Shown here: positions 47,321 to 56,457 of the stretch, in pieces | Layout: each line of letters begins with the position of its first letter | How positions within the stretch are numbered: the first letter of the stretch is position 1 | DNA from: Sporosarcina luteola | GTDB lineage: Bacteria; Bacillota; Bacilli; Bacillales_A; Planococcaceae | NCBI GenBank assembly: GCA_014204635.1 | Contig: JACHLS010000003.1 | Location: forward strand, 392,847 to 456,846 | DNA: 64,000 nt | Direction of reading: 5' to 3' | Program-made: the position numbers and the translations under genes | Notes under the pieces: model-generated | Database searches by the model: none | The model's input: only the letters and a program-made list of their open reading frames with translations | What the model was told of the DNA's origin: nothing

Positions 47321-48895
47321 TTACAACAAACTGTATAACCGGATCTCCGGATATTTATCATGGAACCAACGCATAGCAAAGTCATTTTCAAACAAGAAGA
47401 CCAGATTGTCATGGCGATCCTTTACAAGCATGGCTCGTTGTCCCGCCATTGTTTCTTTTACATCCGCCTCGTTTTCGATCCAACGCGCGACTTTTGATCC
47501 AATATGTTCCATTTGCACTTCCACATTATATTCATTTTTCATCCGATGTTCGAACACTTCAAATTGCAGTTGACCGACAGCACCTAACAAAACCTCTTCT
47601 GTATGAAGTGTTTTGTAATATTGGATGGCCCCTTCCTGCACTAACTGTAAAATGCCCTTATGAAAATGTTTTGATTTCATAACGTTTTTTGCCGTTACAC
47701 GCACAAATAGTTCTGGCGTGAATTGCGGCAGCGCCTCATATTGGAACATCTTCTTGCCGCCGACCACCGTATCACCAATTTGATAATTCCCCGTGTCGTA
47801 CAATCCGATAATGTCCCCTGCCACCGCTTCATTGACTGTTTCCCTGTCATCCGCAAGGAATTGAGTCGTTTGAGAAAGTTTAATTGACTTCGAAATGCGT
47901 GGTACAGTAACGGTCATTCCACGTTCAAATGCTCCCGAGACAATACGGACGAACGCAATCCGATCCCTGTGTGCCGGATTCATATTCGCTTGGATTTTGA
48001 AAATAAAACCTGAAAATTCGTCTGCGTATGGATCCACTCTCTCTTCGTCTTTTGTTTTTCTCGGCTGCGGCGCAGGAGCGAACTGAAGGAACGTCTCTAA
48101 AAAAGTTTGGACGCCAAAATTGGTTAAGGCACTGCCAAAAAACACGGGTGTCAATTCCCCTTTTGCCACGCGCTCTTCATCAAAATCGTTGCCGGCTTCA
48201 TTCAAAAGCATGACATCTTCCAACGCCTGTTTGTAATAGGATGTTTCTGTCATGTCATGTGCAACCGCAAGTCCTCCGTCCGCGTCAAGCGGCAAAAACT
48301 TTTGATCGTCCTGCGGGCGGGCAAGCTCCACCCTCTGATTATGCCGGTCATATATGCCCAGGAATTCCTTCCCCATGCCGATCGGCCAGTTCATGGCGTA
48401 CGATTCAATTCCGAGCACTTCTTCAAGTTCTTCCATTAAGTCAAGCGGTTCTTTCCCTTGACGGTCCATCTTGTTCATGAATGTAAAGATTGGAATGCCC
48501 CGCATCCGGCAAACCTTGAACAGTTTGATCGTTTGCGGCTCGATCCCTTTCCCGGAATCCACCATCATCACAGCCGCATCAACAGCCATCAAGGTACGAT
48601 ACGTATCTTCACTAAAATCTTCGTGTCCAGGCGTATCTAGAATGTTCACACGCTTACCTTCATAATCGAACTGCAAGACAGATGACGTGACGGAAATTCC
48701 CCTTTGCTTCTCGATTTCCATCCAGTCTGACGTAGCATATTTACCGGATTTCTTCCCTTTTACCGTTCCCGCATCACGAATAGCACCGCCGAAAAATAAT
48801 AATTTCTCTGTCATGGTTGTTTTCCCTGCATCCGGGTGGGAAATGATCGCGAAGGTACGGCGTGATCCAATTTCATCCTTTATCGGTTTTTGCAT
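47321..48895 (-). CDS. prfC: Peptide chain release factor 3
   Basis: A 524-aa translational GTPase that recycles RF1/RF2. G1 [10 protein letters not shown]3 DTPGHEDF and G4 NKMD motifs are intact, and the RF3-type C-terminal domains follow ([11 protein letters not shown]). AAGGAG lies 8 nt before the ATG. Length is usual for the family. Confidence 0.96.
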   Translation of the reverse strand: MQKPIKDEIGSRRTFAIISHPDAGKTTMTEKLLFFGGAIRDAGTVKGKKSGKYATSDWMEIEKQRGISVTSSVLQFDYEGKRVNILDTPGHEDFSEDTYRTLMAVDAAVMMVDSGKGIEPQTIKLFKVCRMRGIPIFTFMNKMDRQGKEPLDLMEELEEVLGIESYAMNWPIGMGKEFLGIYDRHNQRVELARPQDDQKFLPLDADGGLAVAHDMTETSYYKQALEDVMLLNEAGNDFDEERVAKGELTPVFFGSALTNFGVQTFLETFLQFAPAPQPRKTKDEERVDPYADEFSGFIFKIQANMNPAHRDRIAFVRIVSGAFERGMTVTVPRISKSIKLSQTTQFLADDRETVNEAVAGDIIGLYDTGNYQIGDTVVGGKKMFQYEALPQFTPELFVRVTAKNVMKSKHFHKGILQLVQEGAIQYYKTLHTEEVLLGAVGQLQFEVFEHRMKNEYNVEVQMEHIGSKVARWIENEADVKETMAGQRAMLVKDRHDNLVFLFENDFAMRWFHDKYPEIRLYSLL

Positions 48896-49036
48896 TCTGT
48901 TTTCTCCTTACTTATAAGCTTTTTTAAGCATAGAGCGATTGATGACTCTTTTCAACCATTTTTTCTTATAGAGATTGCAGCTCAGCCCTTTAGGTTGAAA
49001 TGAAAGCACCATCCAATAGCATATGCATGAAAGAAA

Positions 49037-49067
49037 AGGAGCTGCCCTAACACGGACAGCCCACTCC
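49037..49067 (-). terminator. Terminator after murE
   Basis: A 7-bp GC-rich stem with flanking partial pairing, followed on the minus strand by TTTTCTTT. Confidence 0.7.
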
Positions 49068-49072
49068 ATTGG

Positions 49073-50563
49073 TTATTCGCTCAATATCCGATCTCCAAAC
49101 TTTTTTTCAGCTTCCTGCAAAGCGATCTCCGTATCTGAATGTGGAAGTTTTTCATTACCGATAATTTGAAAATCTTCATGCCCTTTTCCCGCAAAAATAA
49201 TCATATCTCCCGGGTTTGCAACTGCAATCGCGTGTTGCACTGCTTTCGCACGATCGCCAATGCAGGCATATTGATGATGCGTCATACCCGCTTCCAATTC
49301 AGATAAAATCGTTTCATATGGTTCATGGCGCGGATCGTCTGTTGTCAAAATGACATAATCGGCAACAGATGCTTTTTCCGCCATCACCGGCCGCTTCTTG
49401 CGGTCCCGATTGCCGCCTGTGCCAATAAGGAATATCAATTTAGAACCTTGCTGTTTGTAGGGCAATACAGACTGGATCGCTTTTTCGATCGCGTCTGGCG
49501 AATGGGCATAATCGACAAACATGGTAACAGGCAATTCGGTCTCTATTTTCTGCATACGGCCCTTTGCTGGAGAAACAGCGGACAGATGCTTGATAATATC
49601 CTTGGTTTGCATTCCTTTTGCAACTAATGCAGCAATGGCCGCCAGCGCATTATAAACATTAAATTCGCCAATCAATTTTGTACGGACTGGATACGTTCCT
49701 TCCGGACAAGTTAAGGTAAACGTCGTAGCTCCTGCTTCCATCTGAATATCCGACGCCTTGAACATTGCTTCCTTCTGCACACCATATGTCAAGACAGGAT
49801 AAGGGGTCATCATCCTCATCCGTTCGCTCCACGGATCATCCGCATTCAGAATGGCATACTTAAACTTCTCCAAATCTTGTCCTAACTGAGCGAACAAAAG
49901 ACCTTTCGCATTTCCGTAGTTTTCCATTGAACCATGGAAATCCAAGTGATCGTGGGTCAAATTGGTAAAGATGGCTATATCGAATTCCGTGCCAGATAGA
50001 CGTCCTTCAACTAACCCGTGCGAGGAAACTTCCAATGTCATCACTTCGCAGCCTTCTTCGGCAGCTTGCGAGATCATCTGCTGTGTTGTCAAGACGTCAG
50101 TCGTCGTATTGTCGGTTTCATAGAGCTGGCCATCCAAGTTGAAGCCGATCGTCCCAGTCACCGCAGATTTAATATTCGCTTCCTGTAATATGGAATGAAT
50201 CAGATTGCTGACGCTGGTTTTTCCATTTGTGCCTGTCACGCCGATCATCGTCATCCGTTTTGAGGGGAAGCCGTAAAATCGAGGGGCAAGCAAAGCAATC
50301 GACCGCGCTGTATCTTCCACATAGACGACTGCCACTTTATCAGTATCCACATCCACAGTCTCGGACGCAATCACTACGCGTGCCCCTTGTTCCACTGCCT
50401 GCTGGGCGTATTGATGTCCATCCACAGTGAATCCTTTAATACAAACAAACATCCCGCCCGCATTAACAGCCCGCGAGTTGACCGCAAGATCCGTCACATT
50501 CGGAGGAAGTTGTCCTTCAATTCGCTGTATCGGCATAATTGATAATAAATGCTCTGTATTCAT
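49073..50563 (-). CDS. murE: UDP-MurNAc-tripeptide synthetase MurE outside the dcw cluster
   Basis: A 496-aa Mur ligase that adds the third amino acid to the peptidoglycan stem peptide. The ATP loop TGTNGKT is at residues 110-116. The substrate site shows DDPR at 409-412 and GKGHE at 459-463; the Arg and Glu correspond to the residues that contact meso-diaminopimelate in DAP-adding enzymes. It lies 13 nt after an M42 peptidase gene, far from murF or mraY. AGGAGG precedes the ATG. Confidence 0.92.
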   Translation of the reverse strand: MNTEHLLSIMPIQRIEGQLPPNVTDLAVNSRAVNAGGMFVCIKGFTVDGHQYAQQAVEQGARVVIASETVDVDTDKVAVVYVEDTARSIALLAPRFYGFPSKRMTMIGVTGTNGKTSVSNLIHSILQEANIKSAVTGTIGFNLDGQLYETDNTTTDVLTTQQMISQAAEEGCEVMTLEVSSHGLVEGRLSGTEFDIAIFTNLTHDHLDFHGSMENYGNAKGLLFAQLGQDLEKFKYAILNADDPWSERMRMMTPYPVLTYGVQKEAMFKASDIQMEAGATTFTLTCPEGTYPVRTKLIGEFNVYNALAAIAALVAKGMQTKDIIKHLSAVSPAKGRMQKIETELPVTMFVDYAHSPDAIEKAIQSVLPYKQQGSKLIFLIGTGGNRDRKKRPVMAEKASVADYVILTTDDPRHEPYETILSELEAGMTHHQYACIGDRAKAVQHAIAVANPGDMIIFAGKGHEDFQIIGNEKLPHSDTEIALQEAEKKFGDRILSE

Positions 50564-50576
50564 TTTGTTCCTCCTA

Positions 50577-51623
50577 TCAGTCCATCATGGCTGCGTTCAC
50601 ATAAGCGTGCAATAACTGAGAAGTCGCCTTTAATGAGTCAACATGAGTCCGCTCCATAGCATGCGAGGACTCGATGCCCGGCCCGAACAAAGCATGTCTC
50701 ACATCAAAACCTGCCCGGATGGCAGCAGAGGCATCCGATCCATAGAAAGGATAGATATCCAATTTAAAAGGTATGCTTCCCTCTTTGCATAAAGACGTCA
50801 ATTGGCGCGTTAATCCATAATGATAAGGACCCGAGGAGTCCTTGGCGCAAATAGAAACAGTATATTCATCCGAAGACTGTCCATCTCCTATGGCTCCCAT
50901 GTCAACAGCGATATATTCAACTGTCTCCGGAGGTATATTCGAGTTGCCGCCATAGCCGATCTCTTCATTGTTTGAAATATAAAAGTGAGTGGTGTGCGGC
51001 AATTCAGTACCTTGTTCTTTCAAATGACGGACCAGTTCCAACAGCAGAGCAGTGCTCGCTTTGTCATCCAAATGACGGGATTTGACAAATCCGCTAGTTG
51101 TCACTTCAAAACGAGGCTCAAATGAAACAAAATCACCGACTTCAATGCCAAGAGACCGGATTTCGTCTGCCGTACTCACTTTTTCATCAATCCGGACTTC
51201 CATATTATCCGCACTCCGTTTTGCGGTACCTGCATCTTCGTACACGTGAACTGTTGTCTGATGCATTAGAATCGTGCCAGTAATGACTCGCCCTCCAGCA
51301 GTATGTATATTGCAGTACTCCCCTTCAACTGCATTCCATCTAAAACCGCCGATCGTAGTCAATTTTAATCGGCCATTCGATTTGATTTCTTTCACCATTG
51401 CACCTAATGTATCGGTGTGTGCAGTCAACAGCCGATGACGTGAATTATCTTTTCCTTCCAACGTGGCGATGACCGCCCCTTTGTTCGTCTTTTTGAAAGG
51501 GACTCCCATCTTTTCAAATTCGGCAGCGATTACTGCCATTACTTCGTTTGTGAATCCAGAAGGACTTGGGGTCTCTACTAGCCGTTTTAATAAGTCCAAA
51601 ACATGTTTTTCATCAAAATTCAT
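50577..51623 (-). CDS. M42-family metallo-aminopeptidase
   Basis: A 348-aa dizinc peptidase. Metal-site segments AHTDTLG, HLDDKAS and NNEEIGYGG are present, and a final His near SSHAMERTH. Relatives include B. subtilis YhfE and the former endoglucanase-like proteins; they release N-terminal residues from peptides in the cytoplasm. It is co-transcribed with murE and divergent from the sensor kinase. Confidence 0.9.
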   Translation of the reverse strand: MNFDEKHVLDLLKRLVETPSPSGFTNEVMAVIAAEFEKMGVPFKKTNKGAVIATLEGKDNSRHRLLTAHTDTLGAMVKEIKSNGRLKLTTIGGFRWNAVEGEYCNIHTAGGRVITGTILMHQTTVHVYEDAGTAKRSADNMEVRIDEKVSTADEIRSLGIEVGDFVSFEPRFEVTTSGFVKSRHLDDKASTALLLELVRHLKEQGTELPHTTHFYISNNEEIGYGGNSNIPPETVEYIAVDMGAIGDGQSSDEYTVSICAKDSSGPYHYGLTRQLTSLCKEGSIPFKLDIYPFYGSDASAAIRAGFDVRHALFGPGIESSHAMERTHVDSLKATSQLLHAYVNAAMMD

Positions 51624-51720
51624 TCATATCACCTTTAGTCTCATTTTTTATAAATCATACTCCCAATTGATTCAAAATCATGTATGATTATCGTTAATAT
51701 TAATTCAAGGGGTGCACAAT

Positions 51721-53313
51721 GTGGAAACTGATAAGCTCGTCCAATCCCACAATAACTTTATTATACTTTTTTTCGCTTCGGTCGTCATTGTTCAGCTCTT
51801 CGTTCTCCCATTTGCAGATTATAACTATTACTGGGTCTTCGTATTAGGCGGTTTTATCTATACGACAATCTTGCTGTTTTTAAACAGACGAGATGCCAGA
51901 AAACATGCGATCCGTTTACGGACACTCATACTCTTCGGCGGAAATTTGTATGTATTTCTGCTCAATATCCTGTATCCCGATATTCCCTTCTTGCTTTATT
52001 TACTTTTTCCGATCATTTTTGCATTCGTCTATAATCACAAGCGTACTATTCTAATTTTAGTATCACTCACTTTAACCCAACTGGCCTTACTTCTTTTGCT
52101 GTTCCGGGAATACTATTCGACAATCGACCATTTTCGACTCGTTTCCCATTATGTGTTTCTCCTCTTAATGGTCCTCATCCTAACAGTCCTGTTCGTATTC
52201 AGGGTCGGCCCTGAATGGAAGCGGTTATTTGTAGAAAACAAACGGAAAGAAGAGCAATTGACATCACAAGATGGATATCTGCAGTTATTTTTTGAACATG
52301 CCCAAGACGCGATTGCCGTATTCAGTTTAGATTTACGCATTATAACAGTAAATCCCGCGTTTGAAACAATGTATGGATGGAAAAAGGGGGAGTGCCAAGG
52401 CAAAAAAATTCAGCTCTACCCGGAGAACGAATTACAGGGAGTCGTTCATCGAACGGAACGAGTCAAACAAGGGGAAAGTTTCCACTTGAGGACAAAAGAA
52501 ATGCGAAAAGACAAGACTTTATTCGATGCTGAAATGACGATTGCCCCAATATACAATAAAACGCAAGAAGTAATTGCAATTTCTGTCATCGCAAGGAACA
52601 TAACAGATAAACTACAAGCAGAAAAGCTAAAGATGGACGCTATAAAATTGAAAGCGATCGGTGAAATCGCAGCAAGTGTTGCCCATGAGGTTAGAAATCC
52701 GATGACGGCCGTTTCAGGCTTCATACAAATGATGAACGACGATCCAGCGAATCCATACCGATACTTCACAGAAATCATGAGAGAGGAAATAAAAAGAATC
52801 AATTTAATTGCAAACGAATTTCTTACCTTTTCCAAGCCGAATATTAAAAACACTTGCGAATTCGATATCGAACAAGCACTGCTGGAAGTCGTCAACCTCT
52901 TTGAAAATGAGTTCCAAATAAGAAAAATACAATGTTCTATTCATTTAGCAGAGCATCAGACTGATATTTTCGGAAATGAAGAAAGTGTAAAACAAGTGTT
53001 CATCAATATCCTGCGAAATGCCTTAGAAGCGCTATCCGACTCCGGTATTTTACGTATAAAAAATCGAATTTTATCCGATCAGCTCTGCATTGAAATTTCC
53101 GATAATGGCACGGGGATGAATCAGGAAGCACTCGAGCAGCTCTTCGAACCGTTCTATTCTACAAAGGTGGATAGCGCTGGACTCGGCATGGTCATTACAA
53201 AAAAGATTATTTATGACCATAAAGGCAAAATTGAAGTAGCAAGCAATCCTGGTAAAGGGACAGTTGTAACATTGACTTTCCCCATTGCCAAAATGAAACC
53301 CTGTGCTGTTTGA
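51721..53313 (+). CDS. Six-TM PAS sensor histidine kinase
   Basis: A 530-aa kinase. Six membrane segments fill residues 12-165, a PAS domain covers about 185-305, and HisKA (VAHEVRNPMTAVSGF) and HATPase (NILRNALEAL, DNGTGMN, GLGMVITKK) follow. GTG 51721 is 8 nt after AAGGGG; the frame extends to a GTG at 51712. No response regulator is nearby. The H-box is like KinB-type sporulation kinases. Its stop codon is part of the first degenerate unit of a long repeat array, so the array would be its 3' UTR. Confidence 0.88.
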   Translation: METDKLVQSHNNFIILFFASVVIVQLFVLPFADYNYYWVFVLGGFIYTTILLFLNRRDARKHAIRLRTLILFGGNLYVFLLNILYPDIPFLLYLLFPIIFAFVYNHKRTILILVSLTLTQLALLLLLFREYYSTIDHFRLVSHYVFLLLMVLILTVLFVFRVGPEWKRLFVENKRKEEQLTSQDGYLQLFFEHAQDAIAVFSLDLRIITVNPAFETMYGWKKGECQGKKIQLYPENELQGVVHRTERVKQGESFHLRTKEMRKDKTLFDAEMTIAPIYNKTQEVIAISVIARNITDKLQAEKLKMDAIKLKAIGEIAASVAHEVRNPMTAVSGFIQMMNDDPANPYRYFTEIMREEIKRINLIANEFLTFSKPNIKNTCEFDIEQALLEVVNLFENEFQIRKIQCSIHLAEHQTDIFGNEESVKQVFINILRNALEALSDSGILRIKNRILSDQLCIEISDNGTGMNQEALEQLFEPFYSTKVDSAGLGMVITKKIIYDHKGKIEVASNPGKGTVVTLTFPIAKMKPCAV

Positions 53314-54205
53314 ACGTAATTTAAACTGAACGAACGCCAGATAGACCGGACGAACGCCAGAATAGACTTCTGAACGCCAGATAAACCGGACCAACGCCAG
53401 TATAGACTTCTGAACGCCAGATAAACCGGACCAACGCCAGAATAGACTTCTGAACGCCAGATAAACCGGACGAACGCCAGATTAGACTTCTGAACGCCAG
53501 ATAAACCGGACGAACGCCAGATTAGACTTCTGAACGCCAGATAAACCGGACGAACGCCAGAATAGACTTCTGAACGCCAGATAAATCGGACGAACGCCAG
53601 ATTAGACTTCTGAACGCCAGATAAACCGGACGAACGCCAGAATAGACTTCTGAACGCCAGATAAACTGGACGAACGCCAGAATAGACTTCTGAACGCCAG
53701 ATAAACCGGACGAACGCTAGATAAACCGGACGAACGACAGATTAGACTTCTGAACGCCAGATAAACTGGACGAACGCCAGAATAGACTTCTGAACGCCAG
53801 ATAAACCGGACGAACGACAGATAAACCGGACGAACGACAGATTAGACTTCTGAACGCCAGATAAACTGGACGAACGCCAGAATAGACTTCTGAACGCCAG
53901 ATAAACCGGACGAACGACAGATAAACCGGACGAACGACAGATTAGACTTCTGAACGCCAGATAAACCGGACGAACGCCAGAATAGACTTCTGAACGCCAG
54001 ATAAATCGGACGAACGCCAGAATAGACTTCTGAACGCCAGATAAACCGGACGAACGCCAGAATAGACTTCTGAACGCCAGATAAACTGGACGAACGCCAG
54101 AATAGACTTCTGAACGCCAGATAAACCGGACGAACGCTAGATAAACCGGACAAACGCCAGAATAGACTTCTGAACGCCAGATAAATCGGACGAACGCCAG
54201 ATAGT
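53311..54205. repeat. Array of about 43 tandem 20-bp repeats of two alternating types
   Basis: From 53331 every 20 bp begins with the core GAACGCCAG (variants GAACGACAG and GAACGCTAG), followed by a variable tail of two kinds: type X ATAAACCGGA (also ATAAACTGGA, ATAAATCGGA) and type Y AATAGACTTC (also ATTAGACTTC). X and Y mostly alternate, giving a 40-bp supra-unit, with several X-X runs near 53711, 53821, 53921 and 54131. A degenerate unit at 53311-53330 contains the kinase stop codon. There are no unique spacers. Type Y contains the inverted repeat CAGAA-tagac-TTCTG, and X contains CCAG-ataaa-CYGG. No coding role is supported. Confidence 0.95.
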
Positions 54206-54285
54206 TTTACAACTCCCTGAATCGCAAGGAACGTAATAGAGTTTTCTTGTCAAGGAGCACATTAACATTTCCTATTAAACACGAA

Positions 54286-54330
54286 AGAGAGTATGGGGAC
54301 GATAAATTGTTCCCACACTCTCTTTTTTTC
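54286..54330. terminator. Terminator closing the repeat region
   Basis: AGAGAGTATGGGG pairs with TCCCACACTCTCT (54286-54298 with 54311-54323, two imperfect pairs), and seven T residues follow on the plus strand; flanking ACACG/CGTGT also pairs. It can end the kinase-array transcript and, on the other strand, the aldehyde dehydrogenase transcript. Confidence 0.75.
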
Positions 54331-54393
54331 ACGTGTAATACAGATTACCGTTCCAGCCGACGCTGAATCTCGGGGATTTACAAGATTTGCACG

Positions 54394-55776
54394 TCACCGC
54401 AGCAGCCGCTGGAGGATGGATAATTTACCTTTATACGGCGGAAAGCCAAACCGAACAGAAACAGCTGTGCTCTTTTGCATTAAAGATTTGCTATGCGTGA
54501 ACGTCTCAAAACTCGCCTTTCCATGATATGCATTGATACCGGACGGACCAATTCCTCCAAAAGGCAGATGGAGATTGCCGACATGGCTAATTGTGTCATT
54601 TATACATCCCCCGCCAAATGGTAATTGTTCTGCAAAGTATTCCGCAGCCTTCTTATTCTCTGTGAACATATAAGCGGCAAGCGGTTTTGGCAATTGTCTG
54701 ACCTGATGGATAAGAGAACCTAAATGATTATATGTCAAAATTGGCAGTATCGGACCAAATATCTCCTCTTCCATGATTGGATCCTTCCATGTGATGCCGG
54801 CCAGCAACGTCGGTTCCATATACAACATATCACGGTCATAATTTCCTCCATGAATAATTTCCTTACGTTGACAATGCAGTAGCTTTTCTAGGCGCTCAAA
54901 ATGTTTGTCATGAATGATTCTTCCATAATCAGGACTTTGGGATGCATCTCGACCATAAAATCGGCCAATCGCCTTTTTCACTTCCTCTAGGAACAGATGA
55001 TAAATTGATTCATGAACTATGACGTAATCAGGCGCGACACAAGTTTGGCCATTGTTCAAGAATTTCCCCCAAACGATACGCTCCGCGGCTTTTTCAAGCT
55101 TCGCGGTTGGATCAACAATAGCGGGACTTTTTCCACCCAATTCTAAAGATAAGGGAGTTAATTGCTCGGCGGCTGCTTTCATGACAATTTTTCCGACACG
55201 AGCGCTTCCTGTGAAAAACAGATAATCGAACGGACCATGGATCAGGGCAGATGTTTCACGCACACCACCTTCCACTACATATACATATTCTGATGGAAAG
55301 GTATCCGAAAGGATTTTTTGGACAACTTTCTCGGTATGCGGTGCCGCTTCAGATGGTTTGACAACTACGCAATTCCCTCCAGCAATAGCGCCAATCAATG
55401 GTTCCATCACAAGTTGGAATGGATAGTTGAACGGACCTACGACTAATACAGAACCGTACGGCTCCCGAATGATCCTACTTTTAGCTGGTTGTAAGTGAAG
55501 GGGTGTTTTAATACTCTCCGGTTTCATCCATTCATCTAGGTTTTTTATCACATACGAAATGCTGTCTAAAATAAACCCAACTTCCGTCATGTATGCTTCA
55601 AAGGGACTTTTATGTAAATCTTTCCACAGTGCGTCAAGAATATCGCTTTCATTTTGCTTAATTGCACCATGCAGTCGGCCAAGCATTTCTATCCGAAACG
55701 TTGCAGGCCTTGTCGCTCCAGTAAAATAAAAATTCCGTTGGCTTTGGATCAACTGTTCGACATGGATAGGTTCCAA
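54394..55776 (-). CDS. Aldehyde dehydrogenase, class 3 type
   Basis: A 460-aa NAD(P)-dependent enzyme oxidising aldehydes to acids. LELGGKSP carries the general-base Glu, NNGQTCVAPDY the nucleophilic Cys, and EEEIFGPILP the usual C-terminal motif. Length and lack of an N-terminal extension fit the ALDH3/YwdH group that acts on medium or long-chain aldehydes. Single gene. Confidence 0.92.
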   Translation of the reverse strand: MEPIHVEQLIQSQRNFYFTGATRPATFRIEMLGRLHGAIKQNESDILDALWKDLHKSPFEAYMTEVGFILDSISYVIKNLDEWMKPESIKTPLHLQPAKSRIIREPYGSVLVVGPFNYPFQLVMEPLIGAIAGGNCVVVKPSEAAPHTEKVVQKILSDTFPSEYVYVVEGGVRETSALIHGPFDYLFFTGSARVGKIVMKAAAEQLTPLSLELGGKSPAIVDPTAKLEKAAERIVWGKFLNNGQTCVAPDYVIVHESIYHLFLEEVKKAIGRFYGRDASQSPDYGRIIHDKHFERLEKLLHCQRKEIIHGGNYDRDMLYMEPTLLAGITWKDPIMEEEIFGPILPILTYNHLGSLIHQVRQLPKPLAAYMFTENKKAAEYFAEQLPFGGGCINDTISHVGNLHLPFGGIGPSGINAYHGKASFETFTHSKSLMQKSTAVSVRFGFPPYKGKLSILQRLLR

Positions 55777-56163
55777 TCATGCTCCCTCCTCATTCTTCTT
55801 ATCGAAATCATAGCTGGAAACTTGATCTCACGCAAAATAATGGCGTTGGACAAAATGTCAATATAGCAAAAGAACTGGATTTTACAATCGATAATTTCCG
55901 ACCAATTACGCAGTTTGGCGAAATGACTCGAAACATATACTTGAAATAACAAAAAAATTGCATTTCAGATGACAAGCTCTGCAAATAGCAAGAGCCCTTA
56001 GTGTTGTAACCCTTGTTTCAAAAATACCATGAGAGCATACACATTATTTTGGGATAGGCCTAACGATTCTTTTTACATCCTTTGTGTTTGGGTGAGAAGT
56101 TTTTCAGGGTAAAGACTAACCACATACACGAAAACGATTTAACACGAAATGGAGGAAAAGGAC
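55777..56163. other. Intergenic region between divergent aldehyde dehydrogenase and small ORF
   Basis: On the minus strand a TTGACA (55861-55856) could be the -35 box of the aldehyde dehydrogenase gene, but no good -10 box follows. On the plus strand GTTTGG (56086-56091) and GGGTAA (56107-56112), 15 bp apart, resemble a sigma-B promoter ahead of the small ORF. Nothing else is evident. Confidence 0.35.
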
Positions 56164-56316
56164 ATGACGACAACAGAAACTTGGTGGGAAACGATTTTTG
56201 AAGGGAATCTTTCATTGGGACTCAACAAGGAGCGCATCGCAGACCTTGACGATGAAACCTTCCTCTACTTTAATGATGGTGCAGCAATGACAGAAAGTGA
56301 AAATATGACGCATTGA
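56164..56316 (+). CDS. Small acidic protein of 50 aa, unknown
   Basis: An ORF from ATG 56164 to TGA 56314-56316 with a strong ribosome site (GGAGG, 8 nt before the ATG) and a large terminator 40 bp downstream. The product starts MTTTETWWETIFEG, is acidic, has two adjacent Trp and no Cys or membrane segment. A sigma-B-like element lies 50 bp upstream. I do not recognise a family. The combination of signals makes a real gene likely. Confidence 0.65.
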   Translation: MTTTETWWETIFEGNLSLGLNKERIADLDDETFLYFNDGAAMTESENMTH

Positions 56317-56355
56317 GTTTCCTCATCATACGAATGACAATAGACTAAAGAAGTT

Positions 56356-56424
56356 AATCGTCAGAAATGCACGTTTCCTAACAGCACAAGCCAAAAGGAA
56401 ACGATGCACTTCTGACGATTTTTT
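56356..56424. terminator. Large bidirectional terminator
   Basis: A stem of about 24 bp with two small bulges (56356-56379 with 56396-56420) and a 16-nt loop, followed by T residues. It separates the small ORF from the converging MutS2-like gene. Confidence 0.85.
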
Positions 56425-56457
56425 ATGAGAATACAGGCAAACAATCTATACTGACAA

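Noticed and set aside
53842..54153. Repeat-encoded protein on the minus strand (103 codons)
   Set aside because: Open frames arise because the minus-strand repeat has few stops. The 20-bp period shifts the frame every unit, there is no ribosome site, and variant units insert stops.
53311..54205. CRISPR array
   Set aside because: The period is a constant 20 bp with two recurring tails; there are no unique spacers of 26-40 bp and no cas genes in the window.
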